64,000 bases of DNA from Acuticoccus kalidii (GCF_021556395.1 NZ_JAKGCS010000006.1:434001-498000); one strand, 5' to 3'. Positions 25,726 to 34,172 are shown, numbered from the stretch's first letter. Made by a program: numbers and translations. Notes: a model not told the origin generated them from the letters alone.

Positions 25726-26622
25726 TCATCCCCCGGTGACTGGCTCGCCGCTCGCCCCCATGCCGCCCGAGGTTGGGGCCGTCGTGGTCGCCACGGTTCC
25801 GCCGCCCATTGCGGCCTCGCCCGATCCGCTCGACCCGTTTGCGATCGGCCGCTGGGCCGTGGACAGCTGCTCCTGCGCCTGGATCGCGAGGAGGACCGCG
25901 GCAGTGTTCTCCAGATTCTTCTCGATGAGAGACGGCTCGGGAAAGCGGGTAGCATCGATGAGAGCGGCGATAAACGCCCCTTGCGACTTCGCCCGCGCGA
26001 CCATCGTCGTGACGAGATCCGACTGGGTGATGATGTCGACGAGGGCCGCGTCCACGATGCCGAGATATTCGGCGAGGGTGGTGAGGTCGGCGACGGAATC
26101 GGTGAGGGCCGAAATATCGATCCTGTCGACGGCGCTGGCCGTCGATCCCGCCGTGCGGATCTTCGAGACGATTTCCCTCGTCGCCTCGAGGCCCGCCGTG
26201 ACGGGCGCGGCCGTATCGCGGCGTCCGCCTTCGATCGCCGGTCCCTGGATGCCCCTCCCGGTTGCGAGGATGGCGCGAAGATCGCCGAGTTTCGCAGCGA
26301 TCGCGCTCTGCGCGGCGGCGCGGTCCGTCCCACGCACCTGCGCGCTCGCGAGGATGTCTCGGATCTTGCTGAGGTCCGTGCGTGCGGCGCCGAGTGTCGC
26401 AGCGGCGACCTCCATCCGGACGCTGCCGCGCACCAGCGCATCGTGCACCGAGTGCAGCGTCGTCATCTCGGCCTGGGCGCTGCCGGGGATCGTCCAATAG
26501 GACGTGTTGGTTCGGGTCTCGCCGGGCCGCTGGCCGGGCGAGACGCGGTTGATCATGAGATCGGTGTTGATGGCGCTCAGTGGCTGAGCGGCCGTGATCG
26601 AAACGTTGGTCAGGGAGTTCAT
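25726..26622 (-). CDS. Divergent flagellin-like protein
   Basis: A 298-aa protein that aligns end to end with the two flagellins but is eroded at their most conserved sites. The N-terminus reads INRVSPGQRPGETRTNTSYWTIP where FlaA has RVSTGLRIAQASDSAAYWAIA. The shared core DISALTDSVADLT and a C-terminal KSQGAFIAALIDA keep register with FlaA. The last 35 residues are a Gly/Ser/Thr tail (GSSGSGEAAMGGG), and the terminal NVLALFR needed for filament packing is absent. ATG 26622 follows AAGGAA. It could be a minor or secreted flagellin, or a decaying paralogue; the intact frame and the conserved upstream element favour function. Confidence 0.7.
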   Translation of the reverse strand: MNSLTNVSITAAQPLSAINTDLMINRVSPGQRPGETRTNTSYWTIPGSAQAEMTTLHSVHDALVRGSVRMEVAAATLGAARTDLSKIRDILASAQVRGTDRAAAQSAIAAKLGDLRAILATGRGIQGPAIEGGRRDTAAPVTAGLEATREIVSKIRTAGSTASAVDRIDISALTDSVADLTTLAEYLGIVDAALVDIITQSDLVTTMVARAKSQGAFIAALIDATRFPEPSLIEKNLENTAAVLLAIQAQEQLSTAQRPIANGSSGSGEAAMGGGTVATTTAPTSGGMGASGEPVTGG

Positions 26623-26650
26623 CACCGTCGTTCCTTGCTCAGTGAATGGC

Positions 26651-26690
26651 GAAACGTGCCGAAGCCGGCGATGCATCCGGGCGTCATGCC
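26651..26690 (-). promoter_or_regulatory. Shared flagellin upstream element, flagellin-like gene copy
   Basis: In transcription order GGCATGACGCCC (from 26690), then an 18-nt gap, then CGGCACGTTTC (to 26651), ending 28 bp before the start codon. It matches the blocks before flaA and flaB with one or two base changes. Confidence 0.6.
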
Positions 26691-26841
26691 ATTTGCGATC
26701 GCCGTCCGGTCGGATCGCGTGCCGTGCATCCACCCATGATCATGCGGGCCAGGCTTGGCCGAGGCTGGAACGGGCCGAAAAAGCGGGGTGCGCTGCCGCT
26801 ATAGCAGACACGCCCGCAAAAACCGGGCGGCGCGAGCCCGC

Positions 26842-26865
26842 CGTGGGGGCGTTCGCGCCCCCACG
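26842..26865 (-). terminator. Perfect 10-bp hairpin at the stop codon of the 62-aa gene
   Basis: CGTGGGGGCG (26842-26851) pairs with CGCCCCCACG (26856-26865) around a four-base loop (TTCG on the plus strand). It abuts the TGA of the small gene. No T-tract follows on the minus strand, so it may be a transcript-end stabiliser. Confidence 0.55.
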
Positions 26866-27054
26866 TCAGCGCAGACAGGCGAGGAACACGTCGAGCCGTG
26901 GGCGTTTCTCGAGCATTGCCGCCAGCGTCTCCTGATGTCGCGACAGGAGGAGGTCGAGCGAATCGGGGCGCAATGGGCGCCGCGTGGGCGAGGGGGCCTT
27001 CGCCGCCGAGGCGGGGTCGCCGACCGTCGCCGAAAGCGGGTGGAGTTTCGTCAT
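26866..27054 (-). CDS. Small protein of unknown function in the flagellin block
   Basis: A 62-aa frame starting [14 protein letters not shown] and ending in [12 protein letters not shown], with a predicted helix over [22 protein letters not shown] do not recognise a family. Evidence for a real gene is a good AAAGGA ribosome site nine bases before the ATG and a perfect hairpin directly at the stop codon. It is basic and soluble, with no signal peptide. Its place between a flagellin-like gene and another unknown gene suggests a flagellin-linked role, which is inference only. Confidence 0.45.
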
Positions 27055-27181
27055 CAGTGGATTCCTTTACGCAACACTTGAGGAGATACGCGGCCTCCCG
27101 CACGCCGAGATGCCGCCGGAAATCAAGCGAGGGCGCGGCGCGGATCGTCCCGCGCCGCGGTGGCGGTCGTCCGCGGGCCGT

Positions 27182-27733
27182 TCAGCCGGCGGGGGGCGCC
27201 ACTGTTCGATCGGACGCGCCAGGCGCGTCGGCGACAGCATTCTCGATGATTGCCGAAAGGGATCGCACGGTGCGCTGCGGAGCGGTGAGCACCGCGCCTC
27301 GCCTCGGTGGATCGTCCGGAGCGGGGCGCGTCACGCGCCGGGCGGCGGCGGCGCTGAGAGCCTGTCCCGTGAAGCGGCGCGGGGGATGCGCTGGGATCCG
27401 GCGCGGATCGTAGGCGACGCCATGGAGGAAGATGACGTTGCCGCGTGGCCCAGGCGGTTCCTGCGAGGGCGTCCGGCGCGCCGGCGTTCGGTTCGCCGCG
27501 TCGTTCGCGGTGTCGTGACGGAGCCGGTCGACGACCGCGCCATAGTCGCAATCGAAGCCGTCGGATCGATCCGGAGCGGCCGCCATCCAGTCGCCCGAGG
27601 ACGGGAAACGGACGGTGGATTGGGGGAAGGGGAGAAGAAGCTGCTCGTTCTCCGCCGGGGTGTGCGAGCCCGATGGGCGGTTCCGCAATTCGTCGAAGGT
27701 GTCGTCGAACTGATCGTGCGACATCGTCGTCAT
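27182..27733 (-). CDS. Hypothetical protein in the flagellin block
   Basis: A 183-aa frame starting MTTMSHDQFDDTFDELRN, set by a strong GGAGGT site five bases upstream. The N-terminal 60 residues are acidic with a PFPQSTVRFPSSGDW patch; the remainder is Arg/Pro/Ala-rich with a short hydrophobic NVIFLHGVAYDP and ends with a helix LSAIIENAVADAP. No known domain is recognised and no membrane segment is seen. The gene lies between the flagellin flaB and the 62-aa gene, on the same strand as both. Confidence 0.5.
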   Translation of the reverse strand: MTTMSHDQFDDTFDELRNRPSGSHTPAENEQLLLPFPQSTVRFPSSGDWMAAAPDRSDGFDCDYGAVVDRLRHDTANDAANRTPARRTPSQEPPGPRGNVIFLHGVAYDPRRIPAHPPRRFTGQALSAAAARRVTRPAPDDPPRRGAVLTAPQRTVRSLSAIIENAVADAPGASDRTVAPPAG

Positions 27734-27928
27734 TTCAACCTCCACGCTACGCATTGTTGAAGGCGGTCCGGTCCCCGATCCGTCGGTCGCGTCCGATTGC
27801 GATCCGGCGGCGGCGAGGTGTCTCGAACCTCGATCCTACAATGCGCAAAGAGGCCGATTGGTCTCCGATAGAATGAACAATATCAGTGTGTTAGAAGGAA
27901 TTTCAGGTTTGCTGAAATAGGGCCGACG

Positions 27929-27955
27929 AAAAAAGGGCCGCCCGAAGGCGACCCT
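27929..27955 (-). terminator. Rho-independent terminator of flaB
   Basis: On the minus strand AGGGTCGCC-TTCG-GGCGGCCCT is a 9-bp stem with one wobble pair and a UUCG tetraloop, immediately followed by six T residues. It begins about 64 bp after the flaB stop codon. Confidence 0.92.
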
Positions 27956-28018
27956 CAGATCGGGGTAGGGCCAAGGGCCCCGTCATGGGCCGATCGCGGT
28001 GGCGACCGGCCTCACGGA

Positions 28019-28954
28019 TTAGCGAAAGAGCGCAAGGACGTTCTGGGCCGAGGCATTGGCGATGGAGAGGGATTCGACCGAGAGCTGCTGCTGCGTCTGC
28101 AAGGCGCGCAGACGGGTCGATTCCTCTTCCATGTTGGCATCGACCAGCGCGCCGACGGCCCGATCGTTCGCATCGATCAGGGCGCCGATGAAGGTCTCCT
28201 GCGAATCCACACGGGCGAGGATCACACCGACGGTGTTCGATGCCGAGATCACGTCGACGAGCGCAGCGTCCACGATCTCGATATAGTCGTCGAGCTCCTG
28301 AAGGTCGGCCGCCGAGTCGGTGAGCGAGGAGATCACGGTGCCGTTGAGGCCGGTGATCGACTCGGTCGTGCCGTTGGTGCCCGTGCGGTCGATATCGAGA
28401 ATACCGGCCGGCGTGCCGCCCGCCGGGTCGATCAGCTTGATGTTGTCGATGTCGAGCGTGATGGTGGAGATCGAGATGCCGGAGGCCGAACGCTCGAACG
28501 ATGCGACGACCTGCTTGCTGGCGTTGTAACCGGCCGCGCCGGAATCGACCGAGAGGAAGTTCTGCTCGTTGATCACCGAGGCCGACGCCTTGTTCTGCAT
28601 GTCGGTGATGAGGCCGGTGATCTGCGTCTGGATGTTGGCCCGGTCGACGCCCGGCTGACGCGCAGCGACGAGGAGCTCCTTCATCTGCTGAAGGCTCTCG
28701 CGGGTGGAATCGAGACCGTTATAGACGACGTCCATGGTCGACTTGCCGAGCGCGAGAGCGTCCCGCACCGTCGACAACGCGCCGTTGTCCGATTTCGTCG
28801 TCGCCGCGATGGCCCAATAGGCCGCGCTGTCGGAGGCTTGCGCGATCCGCAGGCCCGTCGACACGCGATTGTTGGTCTCGTTCAGACCGCGATTGATGTC
28901 CGTCAGGGTCTGAAGGGCGACCATCGCGGCGGTGTTGGTGAGAAGGCTCGTCAT
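28019..28954 (-). CDS. flaB: Flagellin (second copy)
   Basis: A 311-aa flagellin nearly identical to FlaA at both ends (RVSTGLRIAQASDSAAYWAI; the last 40 residues to NVLALFR) but diverged in the middle, where it has DPAGGTPAGILDIDRTGTNG in place of a different variable loop. This indicates an older duplication kept by conversion or selection at the filament-core domains. ATG 28954 follows AGGAA, and a classic terminator lies downstream. Two intact flagellins suggest a mixed filament, as in many rhizobia. Confidence 0.95.
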   Translation of the reverse strand: MTSLLTNTAAMVALQTLTDINRGLNETNNRVSTGLRIAQASDSAAYWAIAATTKSDNGALSTVRDALALGKSTMDVVYNGLDSTRESLQQMKELLVAARQPGVDRANIQTQITGLITDMQNKASASVINEQNFLSVDSGAAGYNASKQVVASFERSASGISISTITLDIDNIKLIDPAGGTPAGILDIDRTGTNGTTESITGLNGTVISSLTDSAADLQELDDYIEIVDAALVDVISASNTVGVILARVDSQETFIGALIDANDRAVGALVDANMEEESTRLRALQTQQQLSVESLSIANASAQNVLALFR

Positions 28955-28985
28955 CGTAGTTCCTCTACACGAAGGCTTTCGGGGG

Positions 28986-29026
28986 GAAACATGCCGATGA
29001 AAGGCTCCGCAGTCGGGCATCATGCC
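28986..29026 (-). promoter_or_regulatory. Shared flagellin upstream element, flaB copy
   Basis: In transcription order GGCATGATGCCC (from 29026), a 19-nt gap, then CGGCATGTTTC (to 28986), ending 31 bp before the start codon. It corresponds block for block to the elements upstream of flaA and the flagellin-like gene. Confidence 0.6.
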
Positions 29027-29141
29027 GTTGGCGCGCCGCATGTGGCGGCGTGCGATCAACCTGCGCTGCGGCCTTATGTGGAGCGCGATGCTGGAGCGGG
29101 CCTGTCCTTCTCACGACGGCCCGCCGGCGGACGAGACGCCG

Positions 29142-29927
29142 TCAGGTGAATGAGCGCACGAGCGATCCGATCAAGAGGTTCCACCCGTCGATCAAGACGA
29201 AAAAGAGGATCTTGAACGGGAGGGCGATCACGGTGGGGGGCATCATCATCATGCCCATCGACATGATGAGTGTCGCGACGATGAGGTCGATCACGAGAAA
29301 CGGCAACAGGATCAGAAAGCCGATCTCGAACCCGCGCCGCAATTCGGAAATCATGAAGGCGGGAATCAACGTGCGCAGTTCGACCGCCTCCGGCTCCGCC
29401 GGTGCGGTGCCGGCAAGGTCGGCGAAGAGGGCGAGATCGCGCGGCCGGACCTCGCGCAACATGAACTCGCGGAACGGCGTGGTGACGCGCGTATAGGCCT
29501 CCTCCTCGGTGATCTCGTTGCGGGTGAGGGGCAGGATGCCGTCCTTCCAGGCCGCGTCGAAGGTCGGCCCCATGACGTAGAAGGTCATGAACAGGGCGAG
29601 CGAGATCATGACGATATTGGCCGGCGTCGTCTGGAGGCCCATGCCGGCGCGCAGGAAGGACAGCGCGACGATCATTCGGGTGAAGCTCGTCACCATGATG
29701 AGAAGGCCGGGGGCGAGCGACAAGATCGTGATCAGCGCGACGAACTGGACGATCCGCGCCGAAGCCGAGCCCGACCCCTCCGGCAGGAGCGCACCGAGAT
29801 CGAGGACCGGCGTCTGCCCTTGCGCGAACGCGGCGTGCGGGAGAAAGACGAGTGCCGTCATGGCGAGGAGGGCGGCGATCGGCGCCCTCCGAGGGAGGCT
29901 CATCCTCCGCTCGATCGGATCTGTCAT
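29142..29927 (-). CDS. fliP: Flagellar export gate protein FliP
   Basis: A 261-aa protein with an N-terminal cleavable signal-like segment (ending AAFAQG), then the FliP core: IVQFVALITILSLAPGLLIMVTSFTRM, LRAGMGLQTTPANIVMISLALF and the C-terminal FEIGFLILLPFLVIDLIVATLIMSMGMMM. With FliQ, FliR, FlhA and FlhB it builds the type III export gate in the MS-ring. ATG overlaps the fliL stop by 4 bp. It is the last gene of the long minus-strand operon that begins at motA. Confidence 0.97.
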   Translation of the reverse strand: MTDPIERRMSLPRRAPIAALLAMTALVFLPHAAFAQGQTPVLDLGALLPEGSGSASARIVQFVALITILSLAPGLLIMVTSFTRMIVALSFLRAGMGLQTTPANIVMISLALFMTFYVMGPTFDAAWKDGILPLTRNEITEEEAYTRVTTPFREFMLREVRPRDLALFADLAGTAPAEPEAVELRTLIPAFMISELRRGFEIGFLILLPFLVIDLIVATLIMSMGMMMMPPTVIALPFKILFFVLIDGWNLLIGSLVRSFT

Positions 29928-30433
29928 TGGAGGACCATCGTCTCGATGATGAGCTCCTTCACCGTCCCGGAGGAGGCGATGCGAGCCCGTTCGTTGAGAT
30001 CGTCACGAAGGTGATTGAAGGCGCTCGCGCCTTGCAGATCGGAGAGGGAGACGGTGCGCAGGAAGGCGAGCACGCTCTCGCCGAGCACGGCCTTCATCCG
30101 TTCGACGTCCTCGACCGCGTCCCGGTCGAACACCATCGCCGTGTCGAGACGGATCCAGATATTCTGCGGGCTCGCGAGGTTCGCAAGCACGGGGTCGATC
30201 TGCGCGACGGCGCTCGTCTCGTTCCAGGCGAGGGCGTTCTCGTCCTTGACCGGGGCCTCGTTCGCCTTCTTGGTCGCAAGGGTCGCGATCGTGTCGACCT
30301 GTTTGATGGCGAAGAAGCCACCCGCGCCGGCGCCGAGGACCGTGATCCCGAGAACGGTAAGGATGAGGCCGAGAAGGTTGCCTTTGGGCTTCGTGTCGTC
30401 GGTGATTTGCGGATCTTCGATTTCGTCATCCAT
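29924..30433 (-). CDS. fliL: Flagellar basal-body protein FliL
   Basis: A 169-aa single-pass membrane protein: an acidic cytoplasmic N-terminus, one helix at about residues 18-40 (LLGLILTVLGITVLGAGAGGFF), and a periplasmic domain ending in FNHLRDDLNERARIASSGTVKELIIETMV, the FliL C-terminal helix. FliL rings surround the stator and support torque. It overlaps flgH by 1 bp (TGATG) and fliP by 4 bp. A second, more distant FliL-like protein is encoded at 54003-54563. Confidence 0.93.
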   Translation of the reverse strand: MDDEIEDPQITDDTKPKGNLLGLILTVLGITVLGAGAGGFFAIKQVDTIATLATKKANEAPVKDENALAWNETSAVAQIDPVLANLASPQNIWIRLDTAMVFDRDAVEDVERMKAVLGESVLAFLRTVSLSDLQGASAFNHLRDDLNERARIASSGTVKELIIETMVLQ

Positions 30434-31149
30434 CAGAAGGGCACCACTTTGTCATATATCTGCTGGCCCCAATTGGGGGACTGGATTTCGCTCTGACGCC
30501 CACGTCCGCCATAGGAAATGCGGGCTTCCGCGATCTTCTCGTAGCCCACGATGTTGTGCTGCGAGACGTCGAGCGGGTTCACGAGACCGGCGAGCTTGAG
30601 GACGCGGATCTCATCGTTGACGCGGATTTCCTGCGTGCCGGAAATCAGGAGATTGCCGTTCGCCATCACCTCCGTGACGACGACGGCGACGCGCAGATTG
30701 AGCTTTTCGGATCGGTCGATCCCACCCGTCCCGCGATAGCGCGAGGATGAGCCGATCCCGAGATTGCCGGCCAGTTCGCCCGAATTCTCCGGCCCGTCGA
30801 AGCCGCGCGCGGACCCGAACAGGCCGATATCGAAATCGGTGTCGGCCTGACGCTCGCGTTTGCTCTCATTGTCGAACTCGGCCTTGTCGTCGATCTCGAT
30901 GACGACCGTCAGCGTGTCGCCGACATTGCGGGCGCGCACGTCGGTGAGGAGGTCTCGGTTGCGTCGGCCATAGAGGGAGGTCGGATTGCCGAAGCCGGGC
31001 TCGGGGATGGTCACGGGCAGTGCGGTGCGCGTCACGATGAGGCCTTCGCCGATCGGACTGAGGGCCGGCGTGCCGAGCGGCTGGCCTTCCGCGCATCCCG
31101 CGACGGTGGCGCAGGCGAGGCCGACGGCAAGAAGGGGGCGCCCTCTCAT
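30433..31149 (-). CDS. flgH: Flagellar L-ring lipoprotein FlgH
   Basis: A 238-aa outer-membrane lipoprotein with a lipobox TVAGC placing the lipidated Cys at residue 19. FlgH motifs include SLYGRRNRDLLTDVRARNVGDTLTV and the C-terminal LVNPLDVSQHNIVGYEKIAEARISYGGRG. It forms the L-ring bushing in the outer membrane. The gene is coupled to motE upstream (4-bp overlap) and fliL downstream. Confidence 0.97.
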   Translation of the reverse strand: MRGRPLLAVGLACATVAGCAEGQPLGTPALSPIGEGLIVTRTALPVTIPEPGFGNPTSLYGRRNRDLLTDVRARNVGDTLTVVIEIDDKAEFDNESKRERQADTDFDIGLFGSARGFDGPENSGELAGNLGIGSSSRYRGTGGIDRSEKLNLRVAVVVTEVMANGNLLISGTQEIRVNDEIRVLKLAGLVNPLDVSQHNIVGYEKIAEARISYGGRGRQSEIQSPNWGQQIYDKVVPF

Positions 31150-31682
31150 CCGGCCGACCGCTGCGGTTCGACGCGCGACAGACCCGCCATGATCGAGGCG
31201 ATCCGCGCCGCCTTCTTGGGCTCCATCTCGTTGAGGATCGCCGAGGCCGTGCGCGGCGTGACCTTGGCGATCACCGCCGCGGCCGTCAGCTCGTTCATCT
31301 CGGCGAGCTGCGCGGAGGCGGCGTCGGGCCGCATCGCGGAATAGATCGACACGAGGCTGTCTTCGGCAAGACGCAGGAAGCGCTCGCGCCGGGCGAGCCA
31401 GTCCTCATATTCGGCGCGCTTGGTTTCGAGCGCGGCGAGCCGGTCGGCGACCTTCGCTTCGGCCGCTTCGAGGGCGGCGAGCTTGCGGGCGAAGCGGGCG
31501 TCCGCCGCCTCGTCGGCAAGGTTGGTGCAATAGGCGAAGGCGGTGTCGTCGGCGCTCTGGGCCGCCGCCGGCGGGACGACGCTCGTCACGCCGAGGAGGG
31601 CGAGGGCGATGAGCGCACCCTCGCGAAGGGGGCGGAGCGCCGATGTCCGCCAGGTGTCGAAGGTCTCGGATCGGTCTGTCAT
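31146..31682 (-). CDS. motE: MotE-like flagellar protein (MotC chaperone)
   Basis: A 178-aa exported protein: a signal sequence ending AAAQS near residue 42, a long coiled coil (residues 60-110, KLAALEAAEAKVADRLAAL), and a C-terminal MgtE-N/FliG-like helical domain with MNELTAAAVIAKVTPRTASAILNEM. This matches MotE of Sinorhizobium, a periplasmic disulfide-linked dimer that stabilises MotC. Its place between flgI and flgH is conserved in rhizobia. A cysteine (YCTNLAD) is present in the mature region. Start overlaps flgI by 4 bp. Confidence 0.85.
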   Translation of the reverse strand: MTDRSETFDTWRTSALRPLREGALIALALLGVTSVVPPAAAQSADDTAFAYCTNLADEAADARFARKLAALEAAEAKVADRLAALETKRAEYEDWLARRERFLRLAEDSLVSIYSAMRPDAASAQLAEMNELTAAAVIAKVTPRTASAILNEMEPKKAARIASIMAGLSRVEPQRSAG

Positions 31683-32785
31683 TGGACGATGAGCTCCGCT
31701 TGAAGGGCACCCGCGGTCTTGATGGTCTCGAGGATGGAAATGATGTCGGTCGGCTTCAGCCCGATCCGGTTCAGCCCGTGAACGAGGGTCTGCAGATCGG
31801 TCCCATCGACGACGGCGAGCTTGCCGCCGGTCTGGTCGGCTGTGATGATCGTGTTCGGCTGGATCGCGGTCTCGCCATAGGAGAACGCGTCGGGCTGGAT
31901 GACGGTCGGCGCCTCGGTGACGCGCAAGGTCAGGTTCCCGTGCGCGAGCGCGACGGTCGACACCTGGACATTCTGGCCGATCACCACCGTGCCGGTGCGC
32001 TGATCGATGACGACGCGGGCCGGAATGTCGGGTGTGACCTGGAGGTTGCCGATCTCGGCCAGGAACCGGGTGGCGCCGACGCCGGAGGGCTTGTGAAGGG
32101 CGACGGTGCGCAGATTTTCCTCGGCGGCGATCCGCTTGCCCCAGCGCGTCTCGGTGTAGGCGTTGATCGCGTCGGCGATCCGGGCCGCGGTCCGATAGTC
32201 CGGATTGTTGAGCTCGAGGACGAGCCGTTCGAGGCCCTGAAGCGAGCCCGGAACAAGCCGTTCGACGAGCGCTCCGTTCGGGATGCGCCCCGCGGTGGCG
32301 ACGCCTTGCGTCACCTCGGCCGCATTGCCCTGGACATTGAAGCCGGAGACCTGAACCGGCCCTTGCGCCACGGCATAGACTTGGCCGTCGCCGCCCGTGA
32401 GCGGGGTGATGACGAGCGTTCCGCCCCGCAGGCTCGTCGCATCGCCGATCGATCCGAGCGAGACGTCGATCCGCGAGCCGATCCCGACGAACGGGGGCAG
32501 CGTCGCGGTCACCGTCACCGCGGCGACGTTCTGGGCGCGCAGGGGCACGCCCCGCACGGCAACGCCCATCCGGTCGAGCATCGATTTCAGCGCCTGCTCG
32601 GTGAAGGGCGCGTTGCGCAGCGTGTCGCCGGTTCCTTGCAGCCCGATGACGAGCCCGTAGCCGATGAGCTGGTTGTCCCGCACACCCTGAACGGTCGTGA
32701 TGTCCTTGATCCGCGTCGCCGCGGCGGGCGCCATCGTTGCCAGGAGTTCGAGGAGGGGGAGGAGAACGAGGAGCCAGCGCCTCAT
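31679..32785 (-). CDS. flgI: Flagellar P-ring protein FlgI
   Basis: A 368-aa periplasmic protein with an N-terminal signal (LLELLATMAPAAA). FlgI signatures are complete: RIKDITTVQGVRDNQLIGYGLV, GLQGTGD, the KNVAAV-like AQNVAAVTVTATLPPF, and the C-terminal LVHGLNRIGLKPTDIISILETIKTAGALQAELIV segment. It forms the P-ring around the rod in the peptidoglycan layer. The start overlaps the flgA stop by 4 bp. Confidence 0.97.
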   Translation of the reverse strand: MRRWLLVLLPLLELLATMAPAAATRIKDITTVQGVRDNQLIGYGLVIGLQGTGDTLRNAPFTEQALKSMLDRMGVAVRGVPLRAQNVAAVTVTATLPPFVGIGSRIDVSLGSIGDATSLRGGTLVITPLTGGDGQVYAVAQGPVQVSGFNVQGNAAEVTQGVATAGRIPNGALVERLVPGSLQGLERLVLELNNPDYRTAARIADAINAYTETRWGKRIAAEENLRTVALHKPSGVGATRFLAEIGNLQVTPDIPARVVIDQRTGTVVIGQNVQVSTVALAHGNLTLRVTEAPTVIQPDAFSYGETAIQPNTIITADQTGGKLAVVDGTDLQTLVHGLNRIGLKPTDIISILETIKTAGALQAELIVQ

Positions 32786-33276
32786 GGGGCCGACACCTCG
32801 ATCAGGCCGTCCATGCCGACGACGCCGTTGATGACGCGGTTGGAATCGATGTTGCGGGCGCGCACGAGGTCGCCGGCCGCGCCATCCTCCAGCGGAAGCA
32901 CGGTGGCGGTGATCGTGAGGTTGCCCATCCGGAAGCGGGCCTCGGTGGGCTTGCCGCGGACGACGAGCTTGGCGACGCGAAACGCGCTGACCGGAATGGG
33001 CTTGCCTGCCGGAAGCGTGCGCCGCGCCTCCCGGCCGATGGCGCGGGAGGGATCGGTGAGCACGGACAGCGGCCGGCTCGGATCATAATAAAAGTGCTTT
33101 TCGGTGAGCATATCGGCGGTGATGCGCTCACCGCGCGTGATCGTGTCGGATGGGACGGGGAGGAGGCCGCCGGTCTGATCGGCGCGCGCCACTGCCGGCG
33201 CGAGCGCCACGGCGAGGCCGAGACCGGCCGCGAGGACGGCGGCCGGGCGCCGCTGGCGGTGGTACGCGCCGCGCAT
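32782..33276 (-). CDS. flgA: Flagellar P-ring assembly chaperone FlgA
   Basis: A 164-aa periplasmic protein with a signal peptide ending ARADQ near residue 33 and the SAF-type FlgA domain (ITRGERITADMLTEKHF, GREARRTLPAGKPI, GDLVRARNIDSNRVINGVV). It escorts FlgI during P-ring building. The ATG at 33276 shares one base with the flgG stop (TGATG). A longer in-frame reading upstream lies inside flgG and is not real. Confidence 0.93.
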   Translation of the reverse strand: MRGAYHRQRRPAAVLAAGLGLAVALAPAVARADQTGGLLPVPSDTITRGERITADMLTEKHFYYDPSRPLSVLTDPSRAIGREARRTLPAGKPIPVSAFRVAKLVVRGKPTEARFRMGNLTITATVLPLEDGAAGDLVRARNIDSNRVINGVVGMDGLIEVSAP

Positions 33277-34064
33277 CAGCGGATGCCTTGGGAGATGACG
33301 CCGGACATGTCGTCGGCGGTCTGAATGACCTTGGAGTTCATCTCGTAGGCGCGCTGGGCGGAAATCAGCTCGGTGATTTCCTTCACCGCGTCGACATTGG
33401 AGGCCTCGAGATAGCCCTGATAGACGACGCCGAAACCGACATCGCCGGGAAAGCCGGCGACCGGCTGACCGGACGCGGGCGTTTCGCGGAAGAGATTGTC
33501 GCCGATCGCCTCGAGGCCGGCATCGTTCGGGAAGTTCGCGAGGGTGATCTGGCCGAGGAGCTGCGGCGCGGGCTGGCGGTCGATCTCCGCGAACACCTCG
33601 CCCGACTTGTTGATGACGATCTCGGTGGTCCCGGCCGGGACGGCAAGACCGGGCTGAACCTGGTAGCCGTCGAGTGTCAGGATCTCGCCGTTGGGGCCGA
33701 GATTGAAGCCGCCGGCGCGGGTATAGAGCGTCTCGCCGTCCGGGCCGGTGATCTGGAACCAGCCGCGCCCGTTGATCGCAAGGTCGAGCGGGTTCGAGGT
33801 CTGGCCGAGCGAGCCTTGAATATGGAGATTGCGCACCGCGATCGTGCGCACGCCGAGGCCGATATGGGCGCCCTCCGGCACCGGCAGCTCGCCGCCGCGG
33901 TTCGGGACGCCTTGCGCCCGGTCGGTCTGGTACAGAAGATCGGCGAACTCGGCGCGGGAGCGTTTGAACCCGGTCGTGTTGATGTTCGCCACGTTGTTGG
34001 CGATCACCTCGAGATTGGTCTGCTGGGCGCTCATGCCGGTGGCGGCGATGGCGAGGGCCTTCAT
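33276..34064 (-). CDS. flgG: Flagellar distal rod protein FlgG
   Basis: A 262-aa axial protein with the rod/hook N-terminal motif [23 protein letters not shown] and the C-terminal [34 protein letters not shown]. Length and both ends match FlgG. ATG 34064 has GGAG upstream and gives [11 protein letters not shown]. It forms the distal rod. It is separated from fliE by about 108 bp, the largest gap in this part of the operon. Confidence 0.97.
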   Translation of the reverse strand: MKALAIAATGMSAQQTNLEVIANNVANINTTGFKRSRAEFADLLYQTDRAQGVPNRGGELPVPEGAHIGLGVRTIAVRNLHIQGSLGQTSNPLDLAINGRGWFQITGPDGETLYTRAGGFNLGPNGEILTLDGYQVQPGLAVPAGTTEIVINKSGEVFAEIDRQPAPQLLGQITLANFPNDAGLEAIGDNLFRETPASGQPVAGFPGDVGFGVVYQGYLEASNVDAVKEITELISAQRAYEMNSKVIQTADDMSGVISQGIR

Positions 34065-34172
34065 AAGACGCTCCTTCGACGGCAAAGGGGGACTGTTCGG
34101 CCGAACGGTGTCCGGCCGTTATTCGCGTGGCCCCTCGGGGCTTTTGGAGGACGAGGCGTGAGGCGCGGATGC

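Noticed and set aside
31643-33088. A 481-codon plus-strand frame opposite flgI, motE and flgA
   Set aside because: It is antisense to well-supported flagellar genes. Its composition (Asp/Arg/Gly-rich without domain features) is the usual shadow in high-GC DNA.
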